A stretch of DNA of 64,000 nucleotides from an uncultured Woeseiaceae bacterium (GTDB taxonomy: Bacteria > Pseudomonadota > Gammaproteobacteria > Steroidobacterales > Woeseiaceae): the NCBI GenBank assembly GCA_947258565.1, contig CAMYJB010000002.1:186001-250000 (forward strand). The letters run 5' to 3'. Every line of letters begins with the position of its first letter. Position 1 is the stretch's first letter. Shown piece after piece: positions 44,402-53,019 of the stretch. The notes below the pieces were generated by a model, which saw only the letters and a list, made by a program, of their open reading frames with translations, did no database searches and had not been told where the DNA came from. The position numbers and the translations under genes are program-made.

Positions 44402-46510
44402 ATGAACGACAAGATTGCGGCGCTGGTTTTCTGCGCTGTTCCTGCAAGCCTCCTGCTCGTGGTGCCGGGCGCGGCGCCCGCACAAGCCATCGAGGAAATC
44501 ATCGTAACGGCCGATTTCCGTGAGCGGCCGGCAAGCGAGATGCCTGCGAGCGTCACGGTTCTCGATGCCGACGCGGTCGAGCAACTCGCCGTGCAGCATT
44601 TCGAGGAACTGATCAACGTCGTACCGAACCTGAACTGGTCGGGCGACGGCCATCGTGCACGGTATCTGCAGATTCGCGGCGTGGGTGAGCTGGAGCAATA
44701 CCAGGGCGCGCCCAACCCTTCCGTCGGCTTCCTGATCGACGACATCGATTTCAGCGGCATCGGCACCATTGCGACGACGTTCGATATAGAGCGCATCGAG
44801 GTGCTGCGCGGTCCCCAGGGCACCCGCTATGGCGCGAATGCGCTGGCGGGACTCGTCTACGTGCAGAGCGCCCTGCCGACGGCTGAGCGCGAAGGACGCG
44901 TGCAGCTGACCGCCGGCGGCGACGATACACTGGCGGGCGGCATCGCGCTTGGTGGCCCGCTCGGTGCGGACGAGGCGCTCCTGTTTCGGGTCAGCGCCCA
45001 CCACCACGAGAGCAACGGCTTCCGGGACAACGCGTATCTCGGTCGTGACGATACCAACGGCCGCGACGAGTCGACCATTCGCGGCCGGCTGCGCTGGCTG
45101 CCGGCGGACACGTTGTCGGCGGATCTTGCCGTACTGTACGCGGACGTCGAAAACGGCTACGACGCGTTTGCCATCGACAACAGCCTGACCATGCTTTCGG
45201 ACAAGCCCGGTACGGACGCGCAACAAAGCCTCGGGGGCTCGCTGCGTATCGAGTGGTCGGCGCCGACATGGGCATCGTTCACGTCGATAACCGCGGTCGC
45301 CGATTCGGACATCAATTTCGATTTCGACGCGGACTGGGGCAACGACGAAAGCTGGGCGCCCGTGACCTACGATTTCATATCGCTGAGCGATCGGTCACGT
45401 CGCACCTTCAGCCAGGAGTTCCGTCTGGCCTCCAGCGAAGCGGGCCGCATCTTCGGCGGCACGACCGACTGGCTCGCAGGCGTCTACCTGCTCGATCTGG
45501 AGGACGAGCTGCTGACGATCAATCAGGGTGAGTACTTCGACCCGGGATTCGATTTCGCGGATAGCCTCGACGACGCTTTCGGTAGCGCTTATGAAGCGCG
45601 CAATATCGCCGCATTCGGGCAACTCGACGCGAATCTCGGCGCGGCGACTCGCTTGAGCGTCGGGTTGAGACTGGAGCGGCGGACGAGCGACTATGCCGAT
45701 ACGGCAGGCCTGCAGGCGGGGCCGTCGGAGACCATGACGGGCGGGGATATCACGCTGAGCCACGATCATTCCGGCGAGCTGACGAGTTTCGTGAGTCTCT
45801 CCAAGGGTTACAAGGCAGGTGGCTTCAATCTCGGCATCGTGCCGGACGACCGGCGCGAGTTCGACGCGGAGACCTTATGGAACCTCGAGGCCGGCATCAA
45901 GTCGTCGCTGCTCGATGGTGCCATGGCGCTGAATGTTTCCGCGTTCTACAGCCGCCGCGATGACCAGCAGGTGCGCACGTCATTCCAGTTGATCCCGGGT
46001 GACCCGGCATCGTTCGTATTCCTCACCGACAACGCTGCCGAGGGGCGGACGCTGGGGCTGGAAGCAGAACTCCGCTGGGCGATAGGCGATACGCTGGACC
46101 TGTACGCCAATGTCGGCCTGCTCGACGCGGAGTTCGAGGAATTCGTGACCGCGCAGGTCGACCTGAGCGGCCGCGCCCAGGCGCACGCGCCGGACTATAC
46201 GCTCGCCGCCGGCGCCAGTTACCGGCATCCGGGCGGCCTGTTCGCACGCCTCGACGTTAGCGCTCGCGACGCTTTCTATTTCGACGTCAGTCACGACCAG
46301 GCGTCGCAAGCTTATGAACTGGCAAATGCGCGGCTCGGCTACCAGGCAGACAACTGGTCGGTGCAGCTATGGGCGCGTAATCTGTTCGACCGTCATTACG
46401 CCGTGCGCGGTTTCTACTTCGGCAACGAGCCGCCGGAATTCCCGAATAAGCTCTACACGCGGGCAGGTGATTCTCGCCAGCTCGGCGTCACCTTTGATAT
46501 GAGTTTCTAG
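44402..46510 (+). CDS. TonB-dependent receptor, probable thiamine uptake
   Basis: A 702-residue outer-membrane receptor. A signal peptide (residues 1 to about 29) is followed by a TonB box (EEIIVTADF) and a plug domain (about 45-160, with ERIEVLRGPQGTRYG). A 22-strand barrel follows and ends in Phe (GVTFDMSF). The plug and barrel match TonB receptors of proteobacteria. The ligand is inferred from its riboswitch and neighbours: thiamine or a precursor, as in other riboswitch-linked receptors. The SD is AGAGGAT. The next gene starts 13 bases after the stop. Confidence 0.9.
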   Translation: MNDKIAALVFCAVPASLLLVVPGAAPAQAIEEIIVTADFRERPASEMPASVTVLDADAVEQLAVQHFEELINVVPNLNWSGDGHRARYLQIRGVGELEQYQGAPNPSVGFLIDDIDFSGIGTIATTFDIERIEVLRGPQGTRYGANALAGLVYVQSALPTAEREGRVQLTAGGDDTLAGGIALGGPLGADEALLFRVSAHHHESNGFRDNAYLGRDDTNGRDESTIRGRLRWLPADTLSADLAVLYADVENGYDAFAIDNSLTMLSDKPGTDAQQSLGGSLRIEWSAPTWASFTSITAVADSDINFDFDADWGNDESWAPVTYDFISLSDRSRRTFSQEFRLASSEAGRIFGGTTDWLAGVYLLDLEDELLTINQGEYFDPGFDFADSLDDAFGSAYEARNIAAFGQLDANLGAATRLSVGLRLERRTSDYADTAGLQAGPSETMTGGDITLSHDHSGELTSFVSLSKGYKAGGFNLGIVPDDRREFDAETLWNLEAGIKSSLLDGAMALNVSAFYSRRDDQQVRTSFQLIPGDPASFVFLTDNAAEGRTLGLEAELRWAIGDTLDLYANVGLLDAEFEEFVTAQVDLSGRAQAHAPDYTLAAGASYRHPGGLFARLDVSARDAFYFDVSHDQASQAYELANARLGYQADNWSVQLWARNLFDRHYAVRGFYFGNEPPEFPNKLYTRAGDSRQLGVTFDMSF

Positions 46511-46523
46511 AGAGGTTCCCGTC

Positions 46524-46772
46524 ATGAAGGTCGCTGTCGACATCAGTCTCTATCCGCTGGACGCGGATTTCATCCCGCCGATCAAGGACGTGATCGAGCG
46601 TCTCAACAGCCACTCGGGCGTGGAGGTCGTGACCAATCCGATGAGCACCCAGGTCCGCGGCGAGTATGCCGAGGTAATGGCCGCCCTGACCGCCGAGATC
46701 GGCACGACCTTCGAGCGGGTGCCCAAAGCGGTGTTTGCCATCCGGATCCTGAACAACCCGGTGGCGGGCTGA
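46524..46772 (+). CDS. YkoF/MTH1187-type thiamine-binding protein
   Basis: An 82-residue protein of the Thiamine_BP (PF01910-type) family: VAVDISLYPLDADFIPPIKDVI at the start, GVEVVTNPMSTQVRGEY in the middle, and a ferredoxin-like alpha-beta fold. It has no signal peptide, so it binds thiamine or HMP in the cytoplasm. Related proteins occur next to ThiW/YkoEDC transporters. Its place behind a TPP riboswitch is independent support. SD GAGAGGTTC before ATG 46524. Confidence 0.88.
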   Translation: MKVAVDISLYPLDADFIPPIKDVIERLNSHSGVEVVTNPMSTQVRGEYAEVMAALTAEIGTTFERVPKAVFAIRILNNPVAG

Positions 46773-46779
46773 CGCACAG

Positions 46780-47388
46780 GTGACAGGTCTCTGGTTGGCG
46801 ATCGCCGCCGAGGCGCGGGAACTCGCGCCGCTCGAGGTCATCGCCGTGGCCGCCGCAATCGCCTACCTGCTGCTGGCGATCCGCCAGAATATCTGGTGCT
46901 GGCTGGGCGCCGGGATCAGCACCGCTATTTACGTCTACCTTTTCTTCGACGCGAAACTCTACATGGAGTCGGCGCTGAACCTGTTCTATTTCGCGATGGC
47001 CGTCTACGGCTGGTCCGTGTGGTATTTCGGGCGGTCCGGCGGCGGGGAACTGCCGGTATCGGTGTGGGGGCAACGCGTGCACCGGATCGCGATCACGTCG
47101 ATCATTGCGGCAAGCATCGTCAGCGGCTATCTGCTCGCACGTTACTCTGACGCCGTGTATCCGTATATCGATTCAATGACGACCTGGGGAGCAATCTGGG
47201 CGACGTTCCTGGTCGCGCGAAAAGTCCTCGAAAACTGGTGGTACTGGCTCGTCATCGATGCCGCGTCGGTCGTCATCTACTGGTCCCGGGACCTGCAGCT
47301 TACGGCGCTGCTTTTTGTGGTTTATCTCGTGATGATCCCGTTCGGGCTGATTGCCTGGCGCCGTTCCTGGCAGGAGCAGGCCGTGTGA
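46780..47388 (+). CDS. pnuT: PnuC-family permease, probable thiamine transporter (PnuT)
   Basis: A 202-residue membrane protein with about seven hydrophobic segments. RQNIWCWLGAGISTAIYVYLF and NWWYWLVIDAASVVIYWSRD are the PnuC/PnuT fold signatures (Trp-rich binding site). PnuC takes up nicotinamide riboside and PnuT takes up thiamine; the TPP riboswitch and adjacent thiamine genes support PnuT. GTG 46780 lies 7 bases after the binding-protein stop. It overlaps the kinase gene (GTGA), as expected for trapping of imported thiamine by phosphorylation. Confidence 0.88.
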   Translation: MTGLWLAIAAEARELAPLEVIAVAAAIAYLLLAIRQNIWCWLGAGISTAIYVYLFFDAKLYMESALNLFYFAMAVYGWSVWYFGRSGGGELPVSVWGQRVHRIAITSIIAASIVSGYLLARYSDAVYPYIDSMTTWGAIWATFLVARKVLENWWYWLVIDAASVVIYWSRDLQLTALLFVVYLVMIPFGLIAWRRSWQEQAV

Positions 47389-48158
47389 ACGCGGATACCG
47401 ATCCCGCAGCAGTCCTCGCGGCCATTCCGGGCTGGCGAGGCGCATCGTTCCGCGAATTGCCGGGAGGGCTGACCAACAGGACGCTGTTCGTTGAAAAGAA
47501 CGGCCGGCGTGCGGTTCTCAAGATCGATCCGTCGCCGCGGCTGCCGCCGTACATTCCGCGGCGGGACGAAGCCCGCATCCAGGAACGGGCCGCCGCCATC
47601 GGCCGCGCAAACAGCGTGCTGTACGTGGACGACACCGTATTGCTGGCCGAGTGGGCGGACGGCAAGGTCTGGACACGTGCCTGCTTCGAAGACGACGACA
47701 ATCTCCGGCGCCTTGCGCAGGCGTTACGAGAGGTGCATGGACTGCCGTTGACAGGGACCATCTTCGACCTGCAGGCAGCCGCGCGCCAGTACGCAGGACA
47801 ACTGAGCGCGGCGGATCGCGGCGAGGCGGAACCACACCTTGGCCTTATCGAGTCGATGCCGGGGCCGACGAAGCTTTGCTGCTGTCACAACGACCTGGTT
47901 GCCGAAAACATCATCGCCACGCCGCGGGTCCGCTTCCTCGACTGGGAGTATGCCTGCGACAACGAGCCACTGTTCGATATCGCGGTCGTCGTCGCTCATC
48001 ATGGTCTTTCCGATCGCCAGGCCGGGGCGCTTCTGGATGCCTACTTCGATGGCGACGGCTCGGCGTGGCGCGAGCCGCTCGCTGCGCAGATGCGCCTTTA
48101 TGACGCCTTATACTGGCTGTGGGCGGCCGCCAATGCTTCTCCAGCTCAGGATGAATAG
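47385..48158 (+). CDS. ThiK-like phosphotransferase, probable thiamine kinase
   Basis: A 257-residue APH-fold kinase. A glycine-containing loop GGLTNRTLFVEK, an ATP-binding Lys in AVLKIDP, the catalytic loop CCHNDLVAENII and FLDWEYACDNEPLFDIAV form the choline/thiamine-kinase pattern. It probably converts thiamine to thiamine phosphate after PnuT import, completing salvage. GTG 47385 overlaps the permease stop. Its last 51 bases are also coding on the other strand for a small membrane protein. Confidence 0.85.
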   Translation: MNADTDPAAVLAAIPGWRGASFRELPGGLTNRTLFVEKNGRRAVLKIDPSPRLPPYIPRRDEARIQERAAAIGRANSVLYVDDTVLLAEWADGKVWTRACFEDDDNLRRLAQALREVHGLPLTGTIFDLQAAARQYAGQLSAADRGEAEPHLGLIESMPGPTKLCCCHNDLVAENIIATPRVRFLDWEYACDNEPLFDIAVVVAHHGLSDRQAGALLDAYFDGDGSAWREPLAAQMRLYDALYWLWAAANASPAQDE

Positions 48159-48497
48159 CACCAGGAATACGAGGTCCGCGTAGGCCCAGGGTACCCACAT
48201 CGACGGGATGCCGGTCGTAAACAGGTACCAGAATGCCAGGGAACAATAGGCAAATTTAAGTCCGCAACCGTACAGGATTAGTTCGCGGTTCCTGACCGGA
48301 TCCATCGCGATCCTGTAGAACATGATCGCGAACAGGATCAGCAGCATTGCAGGGAACTGGACGTAGGCCATGTGATTCGGTGGTTCGACGCCGTACATCG
48401 CGAAGATGCTCGCGGGCGCGATGATGAATGCAATGCCGAGTACGCCGTCGTAGGCGGCCGCGAGAAGGAAAAAGGGTCGAATCCAGGTTTCTTTCAT
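48108..48497 (-). CDS. Small four-helix membrane protein
   Basis: A 129-residue protein with four hydrophobic segments (about 8-28, 44-62, 72-92 and 98-118). It has Tyr and Met-rich helices, a central DPVRNRELILYGCGLKFAY loop, and no known motif. It follows the radical-SAM gene with an ATGA overlap (48494-48497), so it is translationally coupled and presumably a partner. Its 3' end overlaps the convergent thiamine kinase gene by 51 bases, an unusually long overlap. The function is unknown. Confidence 0.75.
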   Translation of the reverse strand: MKETWIRPFFLLAAAYDGVLGIAFIIAPASIFAMYGVEPPNHMAYVQFPAMLLILFAIMFYRIAMDPVRNRELILYGCGLKFAYCSLAFWYLFTTGIPSMWVPWAYADLVFLVLFILSWRSIGGRPQPV

Positions 48498-49834
48498 GAT
48501 GCACCCCCCAGGTACATTTGCTCGGTCTTTTTTCGTTGACGGAGCTTGCTGATGTAGGCACGTCGCCGTGCCTTTGTTGCCGCATCGCCGTATAAATCCC
48601 TCGCCAGCGATACGAAATTTGTTTCCAGTTCATGGACGCTCATTCGATCCGGTCGGAAGTTGACGTCGAACAGCGTGCAGAGGTCCCACGCGGTGTCATC
48701 GAGCAGTCTGCCTTCGCGCTGCAAACGCAGATACAGCGGCGTTCCGGGGAATGCGGTCTGGATCGTAATCTGGACCTCGTAGAGTCCACTTGCATGAACG
48801 AAATCGCGCACCTGGTCGAAGCTTTCCGTGCCGGTGCCGTCGAGACCGAGGACGAAACAGCCATTTACACTGATCCCGTGGCTCTGAATCCGGTCGATCG
48901 CGGCCATGTAGGTGTCGACTTGCTTCGCTTTCCAGTCCGATTTCTGCTCGATTCCGTGCAGCCCTTCGATGGTCGGGCTTTCCAGGCCGATCAGTACCTG
49001 GGCGCAGCCGCTATCCCGCATGAGGGCGAGAAGTTCGTCGTCCCGGGCAATGGAAATATCGCTTTCCGTGAACCAGCGCACGCCTTCGCCGGCCATCGCA
49101 CGCATCAGTTTCTTGGCGTCCTTTCTGTTGACGAAACTGTTGTCGTCGGCAAACTCGATAAAGGGATCCGGCCAAAGTTCCTTTATGCGGCGGATTTCAG
49201 ACACGACCTTGTCGACCGGCTTGACCCGGAACCCCGGTGACAAGCGAATCGAGGCGGCGCAGAACTCGCAGTCGAAAGGGCATCCCCGCTGCGTCTGCAC
49301 CGTGAGCCTGTTGTATCGTTGCGGGTCGAGCAGTTCGAAGCGCGGCATCGGCGCGCCCGCGAGATTGAACGGTGTACCACGGGCGTCATAAATGGCCCGG
49401 AGCTGGCGGCGTTTCACATCGCGCACCACTGCGGGCCAGACCGGCTCACCTTCGCCAAGCACGATACAGTCCGCATGTTGCAGCGCTTCGTCGGGCAAAG
49501 CTGTCACGTGCAGCCCGCCGAGTATGACGATGACCCCGGCCGAGCGAAATCGATCGGCGAGTTCGTATGCCTCGTTAATTTGTGCGGAGTAGGAAGAGAT
49601 TGCGACGACATCGTAATCACCGGGCAATGAATCGAGTGTCGCGATGTCCTCGACTTCCTGGTAGTCGACGTCGACGTCACTGTCGGTCATTCCGGCGAGT
49701 GTGAGAAGACCGAGACTCGGCAGCGAAGCGATCGTCCTGTTGCGTTCCACGAACCCGGGAAGCGTCAGACCGAGTCGCGTCAACTCCTCGTTATGAGCCC
49801 GGACGCCGCTCATCGCGACCAGGCCCAGTCTCAT
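48494..49834 (-). CDS. B12-binding-domain radical SAM protein
   Basis: A 446-residue radical SAM enzyme. The N-terminal half (about 1-150) is a cobalamin-binding-like domain (VVAISSYSAQINEAYELADRF, VILGGLHVTALPDEAL). The radical SAM cluster is Cys185, Cys189, Cys192 in RGCPFDCEFC. The family includes BchE, hopanoid-methylating HpnP and other methyl- or cyclisation enzymes; the reaction here is not determined. ATG 49834 overlaps the upstream gene. Two small membrane proteins flank it in the operon, which suggests a lipid or membrane-bound substrate, a hypothesis only. Confidence 0.9.
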   Translation of the reverse strand: MRLGLVAMSGVRAHNEELTRLGLTLPGFVERNRTIASLPSLGLLTLAGMTDSDVDVDYQEVEDIATLDSLPGDYDVVAISSYSAQINEAYELADRFRSAGVIVILGGLHVTALPDEALQHADCIVLGEGEPVWPAVVRDVKRRQLRAIYDARGTPFNLAGAPMPRFELLDPQRYNRLTVQTQRGCPFDCEFCAASIRLSPGFRVKPVDKVVSEIRRIKELWPDPFIEFADDNSFVNRKDAKKLMRAMAGEGVRWFTESDISIARDDELLALMRDSGCAQVLIGLESPTIEGLHGIEQKSDWKAKQVDTYMAAIDRIQSHGISVNGCFVLGLDGTGTESFDQVRDFVHASGLYEVQITIQTAFPGTPLYLRLQREGRLLDDTAWDLCTLFDVNFRPDRMSVHELETNFVSLARDLYGDAATKARRRAYISKLRQRKKTEQMYLGGAS

Positions 49835-50220
49835 TGGTACGGCCATCCAAGCAGGACAGGAATGATCCCGGCGAGCACTGCCAGCACCGGAATCGGAAAC
49901 AGGTGACGTAACGGCTTCTTCCACGCCGCGAGGAAGCAGCACGCGGGCATCGCTATGACGGCGACAAGAAAACCGGCAGACGCGATACGGGTGTGAGTCG
50001 GTGGTAGCGAGACTGCTGTCAGAGTCAGGCCAAAAAGCAGATTTAGGAAGCCGATTCCGAAGAAGGAAATATGGCCCAGGCGCAGCATTCGCCGGCGGAA
50101 TGACCCATAACCACCCGCCCAGCCGTCACGGTCAAAGAAGAGACCGAGTACCGCGCCCGATACCGCTCCGGACAGCATCGCTATCCAACCCACGAAGATG
50201 CTCAGGCTTGCGATTTCCAT
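49831..50220 (-). CDS. Small membrane protein
   Basis: A 129-residue protein with four hydrophobic segments (about 8-28, 55-72, 80-98 and 105-125). A FFDRDGWAGGYGSFRRRMLRL loop lies after the first helix. It starts at ATG 50220; an in-frame TTG at 50247 would add nine residues. It overlaps the radical SAM gene by ATGA and is the first gene of the three-gene operon. No family was recognised. Confidence 0.72.
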   Translation of the reverse strand: MEIASLSIFVGWIAMLSGAVSGAVLGLFFDRDGWAGGYGSFRRRMLRLGHISFFGIGFLNLLFGLTLTAVSLPPTHTRIASAGFLVAVIAMPACCFLAAWKKPLRHLFPIPVLAVLAGIIPVLLGWPYQ

Positions 50221-50324
50221 GACATCCGCTCGTTCGCGCGGTCGCAAACAGTGGTCTCATGGTACCGCGTTACGAGTCTGATAAGTATCTTCGGAAATTA
50301 CTGCTACGCTTTCAATCCGTCGAC

Positions 50325-51116
50325 TTACCAGCTGTTACGAAGTTCGCGCAGTTTCAGGAATACAGTGCGTGCATCAGGCCTTGCGCCGATTTCGGGATAG
50401 TCGTCATGCAGCTTGGCGATTACCGTTGAGTTGTCGAGGCGAAAGAAGGTGTTCATCTCGCGTTCCTGCGCCAGCGTCGTTACGAGTGCATCGGCCGGGT
50501 CCTGGTTCTCGTAGTCGCGAATCATCTGCCGCGCAACTTCGTTATCGGGCTCGCGATCGAGCGTAAAGCGCAGGTTGTTGATCAGGTAATCGTGTCCCGG
50601 GTAGACGAGCGTATCGTCGCGCAGCTTCGACAGCTGCTGGTCGAAGGTTTCGTACAGCTCGTCGGGATGACCGCCGTTGTGACAGTTGCCGGCACCCGCA
50701 TTGAACAGCGTGTCGCCGCTGAACAGCGCGGGCTGGTCGGTGTGAGACAGCAGGCATATGTGACTCATCGTGTGCCCGGGCGTGTCCAGGCATTCCAGGT
50801 CTACAGTTACCCCCACCTTGATGATGTCACCGGCACCGACGCCGCGGTCCATGTTGGGTATGCGCCCGGCGGCGTTACTGTGCGCAATGATCTTTGCGCC
50901 TGTGGCCGCGACCAGGCCCTTATTGCCGCCGATGTGATCACCGTGCTCGTGCGTGTTGACAATCTGGGTGATGCGCCAGCCCCTGTCCTGGGCCACCACG
51001 AGGCACTTGCCGAAGTCGAGCGGGTCGATAGCAAGCGCATCCCCGGTTTCGGGGCACGCAACGACATAGTTGAAGTTCCGGTACGCATTGCCGGTCCAGA
51101 CCTGCTCCACGATCAT
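50325..51116 (-). CDS. gloB: Hydroxyacylglutathione hydrolase (glyoxalase II-like)
   Basis: A 263-residue metallo-beta-lactamase-fold hydrolase that splits S-lactoylglutathione to lactate and glutathione. THEHGDH (55-61) supplies the binuclear metal site, with GHTMSHI, FSGDTLFNAGAGNCH and PGHDY as the later ligands. Length and the C-terminal helical region with KLHDDYPEIGARPD fit glyoxalase II. ATG 51116 has GGGGAG upstream. It follows the amidohydrolase gene by 3 bases. Confidence 0.9.
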   Translation of the reverse strand: MIVEQVWTGNAYRNFNYVVACPETGDALAIDPLDFGKCLVVAQDRGWRITQIVNTHEHGDHIGGNKGLVAATGAKIIAHSNAAGRIPNMDRGVGAGDIIKVGVTVDLECLDTPGHTMSHICLLSHTDQPALFSGDTLFNAGAGNCHNGGHPDELYETFDQQLSKLRDDTLVYPGHDYLINNLRFTLDREPDNEVARQMIRDYENQDPADALVTTLAQEREMNTFFRLDNSTVIAKLHDDYPEIGARPDARTVFLKLRELRNSW

Positions 51117-51119
51117 CTG

Positions 51120-52772
51120 CTACTCCCCGGACTTGGCCGCATAAACGAGTTCCCCGCCGACCCACGTCTGCAATACCCGGATATCGTCGATTTCGCTGGC
51201 TGGTATTTGAAAATAATCGCGATCGACGACGATGAAATCGGCCCACTTGCCTCGCTCGAGGCTGCCCATGCGGGTTTCCTGGTGTGCTGCGTAGGCCGCC
51301 GCGAGCGTGAACGAATGCAGCGCCTCGGCGCGGGTCATTGCCTGGTCGGCATACCAGCCGCCCTCCGGCATCCCTGCCCGGTCTTGCCTGGCGACGGCCG
51401 CGTAAAGGCCGTGAAACGGATTCGGCAGTTCGACCGGGAAGTCGGAGCCGCTCGCGATCACCGCACCGGAATCGAGCAGCCGGCGCCACGCATAGCCGCC
51501 CTTGATGCGCTGCGGCCCCACCCGGTCTTCCGCCATGTTCATGTCGCTCGTCGCGTGCACCGGCTGCATGGACGCGATCACGCCGAGTTCGGCGAAGCGG
51601 GGAATATCGTCCGGCGCAATGATCTGGGCGTGCTCGACGCGGTTCCGTAGTGGCGAGCTCTTGCCACCCTGCGCCCTGGCGAATGCATCGAGCGCCATGC
51701 GGTTGCCGAGATCACCGATCGCGTGGATGCCGACCTGGAAACCCTTGCGGTTCGCAAGCTGTACGAATTCGTCGAGCTGCTGCTGGGTATAAAAGGGGAG
51801 CCCGCGATTCTCGGGGTCGTCGTCGTAGGCTTCGATCATGGCCGCACCGCGGCTGCCCAGAGCACCGTCCGAGTAGAGTTTCACGGCCGCAATGTCGAGG
51901 TGGTCGTTCCCGTAGCCCCGTATGGGCTCGGGGAATGCATCGAGGTTCGGGCCGCTGTCACTCAACATCGCGTAGATACGCATATTGAGATTGCCGTCGT
52001 CGGCCATCGACAGGTACACCTCGGCCTCGGTCTTGTTGATTCCGGCGTCGTGGACGCCGGTGATGCCAAGCGCCAGCAGGCTGTCGATCGCGCTCGCGAA
52101 GGCTTCGCGAATCTCGCTTCGTGTCGGGTCGGGGACGTGTTTCTCGACCAGCGCCATCGCGTTATCGATCAGGATTCCCGTGGCATTGCCCGCGCCGTCA
52201 CGGATGATCTTGCCGCCAACAGGATCCGGCGTGTCTGCATCGATCCCGGCAATCTGCAGCGCCTTGCTGTTTGCCCAGCCCGCATGCCCGTCGATACGCC
52301 GCAGCCAGACCGGCCGGTCTGCAACAACGGCATCGATGTCCGCGGCGCTCGGGAACTCCTTGACTGGCCATAACACCTGGTTCCAGCCGCGGCCAAGGAC
52401 CCAGCCGGTGCGGCGTCCGGCGGCGTACTCGCCGATGCGCTCGACGGCAGCCTCCACGCTCGCCGCACCGAGAAGATTGAGGCTGAGGGCCAGGAAGCCC
52501 TGGCTGTAGACGTGTGCGTGGGCGTCGATCAGCCCGGGCAGCACGAATTTGCCGCCGCCGTCGATCCGATCGGCTTCGGCAATGCCCGCAAGCAGGGAAT
52601 CGTCGCCGGTGGCGACGATTCTGCCGTCGGCGCCGACAATGAGCACGCTGAATTCACGGATGCCGTCGGCTGACGGCGTGTAGCCGATAACGTTGTGTAT
52701 CGCGGTATTCGCGGAACCGACGAGGGTCCAGAAGATGCTGAGGGCAATCAGGAAGCGGGTGGCCTTGATCAA
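51120..52772 (-). CDS. Exported YtcJ-like amidohydrolase
   Basis: A 550-residue metal-dependent hydrolase. An N-terminal signal-like segment (LIKATRFLIALSIFWTLV) is followed by the amidohydrolase-3 fold. GLIDAHAHV is the first metal site and GIHAIGDLGNRMAL the second His region. VIASGSDFPVELPNPFHGLYAAV is the last Asp-containing metal/catalytic segment. It starts at TTG 52772 with GGAG 8 bases before; the open frame continues upstream without a good start. The substrate is unknown (formamide or other amide hydrolysis in the periplasm is possible). It is the first gene before gloB. Confidence 0.87.
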   Translation of the reverse strand: MIKATRFLIALSIFWTLVGSANTAIHNVIGYTPSADGIREFSVLIVGADGRIVATGDDSLLAGIAEADRIDGGGKFVLPGLIDAHAHVYSQGFLALSLNLLGAASVEAAVERIGEYAAGRRTGWVLGRGWNQVLWPVKEFPSAADIDAVVADRPVWLRRIDGHAGWANSKALQIAGIDADTPDPVGGKIIRDGAGNATGILIDNAMALVEKHVPDPTRSEIREAFASAIDSLLALGITGVHDAGINKTEAEVYLSMADDGNLNMRIYAMLSDSGPNLDAFPEPIRGYGNDHLDIAAVKLYSDGALGSRGAAMIEAYDDDPENRGLPFYTQQQLDEFVQLANRKGFQVGIHAIGDLGNRMALDAFARAQGGKSSPLRNRVEHAQIIAPDDIPRFAELGVIASMQPVHATSDMNMAEDRVGPQRIKGGYAWRRLLDSGAVIASGSDFPVELPNPFHGLYAAVARQDRAGMPEGGWYADQAMTRAEALHSFTLAAAYAAHQETRMGSLERGKWADFIVVDRDYFQIPASEIDDIRVLQTWVGGELVYAAKSGE

Positions 52773-53019
52773 GACAGTGGCTCCGATGGGAAATGTCGAG
52801 AATGTAGCAAAAATACCACAATTCGGCGAATGAGTACTCGTTTTGACATAGAAACGTTCTAAAATGTTGACAACATGAGGTACTTCTGCGAGTTTGTCGT
52901 TGCAATTGCGTCGTGTTTGAACAACATCTGGGCGGCGCAAGCATAGCCAGACACCTTCAGGTACGGCTTGGCGGGGGATTCAGGGGGCCAGGTACCACGT
53001 ACGATACGTAGGTAGCGAG
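52773..53019 (+). ncRNA. Candidate small RNA gene (5' end undefined)
   Basis: Between the leftward amidohydrolase and rightward CDF genes lie 318 bases without a protein gene but with a strong rightward terminator at 53020-53047. Before it is a small hairpin ACGTA-CGA-TACGT (52997-53009) flanked by CC and GG. A transcript from somewhere around 52850-52880 would be about 170-200 bases. No convincing promoter was found: TTGACA at 52843-52848 is followed by TAAAAT after only 11 bases. It could also be a leader of the CDF gene with attenuation. Confidence 0.4.
52864..52876. promoter_or_regulatory. ATGTTGACAACAT palindrome (possible operator)
   Basis: A perfect 13-base palindrome with a central A. 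It lies about 90 bases upstream of the amidohydrolase TTG on the minus strand, where TTGTCA inside it, followed after 17 bases by TATGTC, could be a weak promoter. A regulator binding here could control the amidohydrolase-gloB operon or the candidate small RNA. No known consensus was assigned. Confidence 0.35.

Noticed and set aside
52843..52865. TTGACA followed by TAAAAT as a promoter for the candidate small RNA
   Set aside because: The spacing is only 11 bases, too short for a normal sigma-70 promoter.
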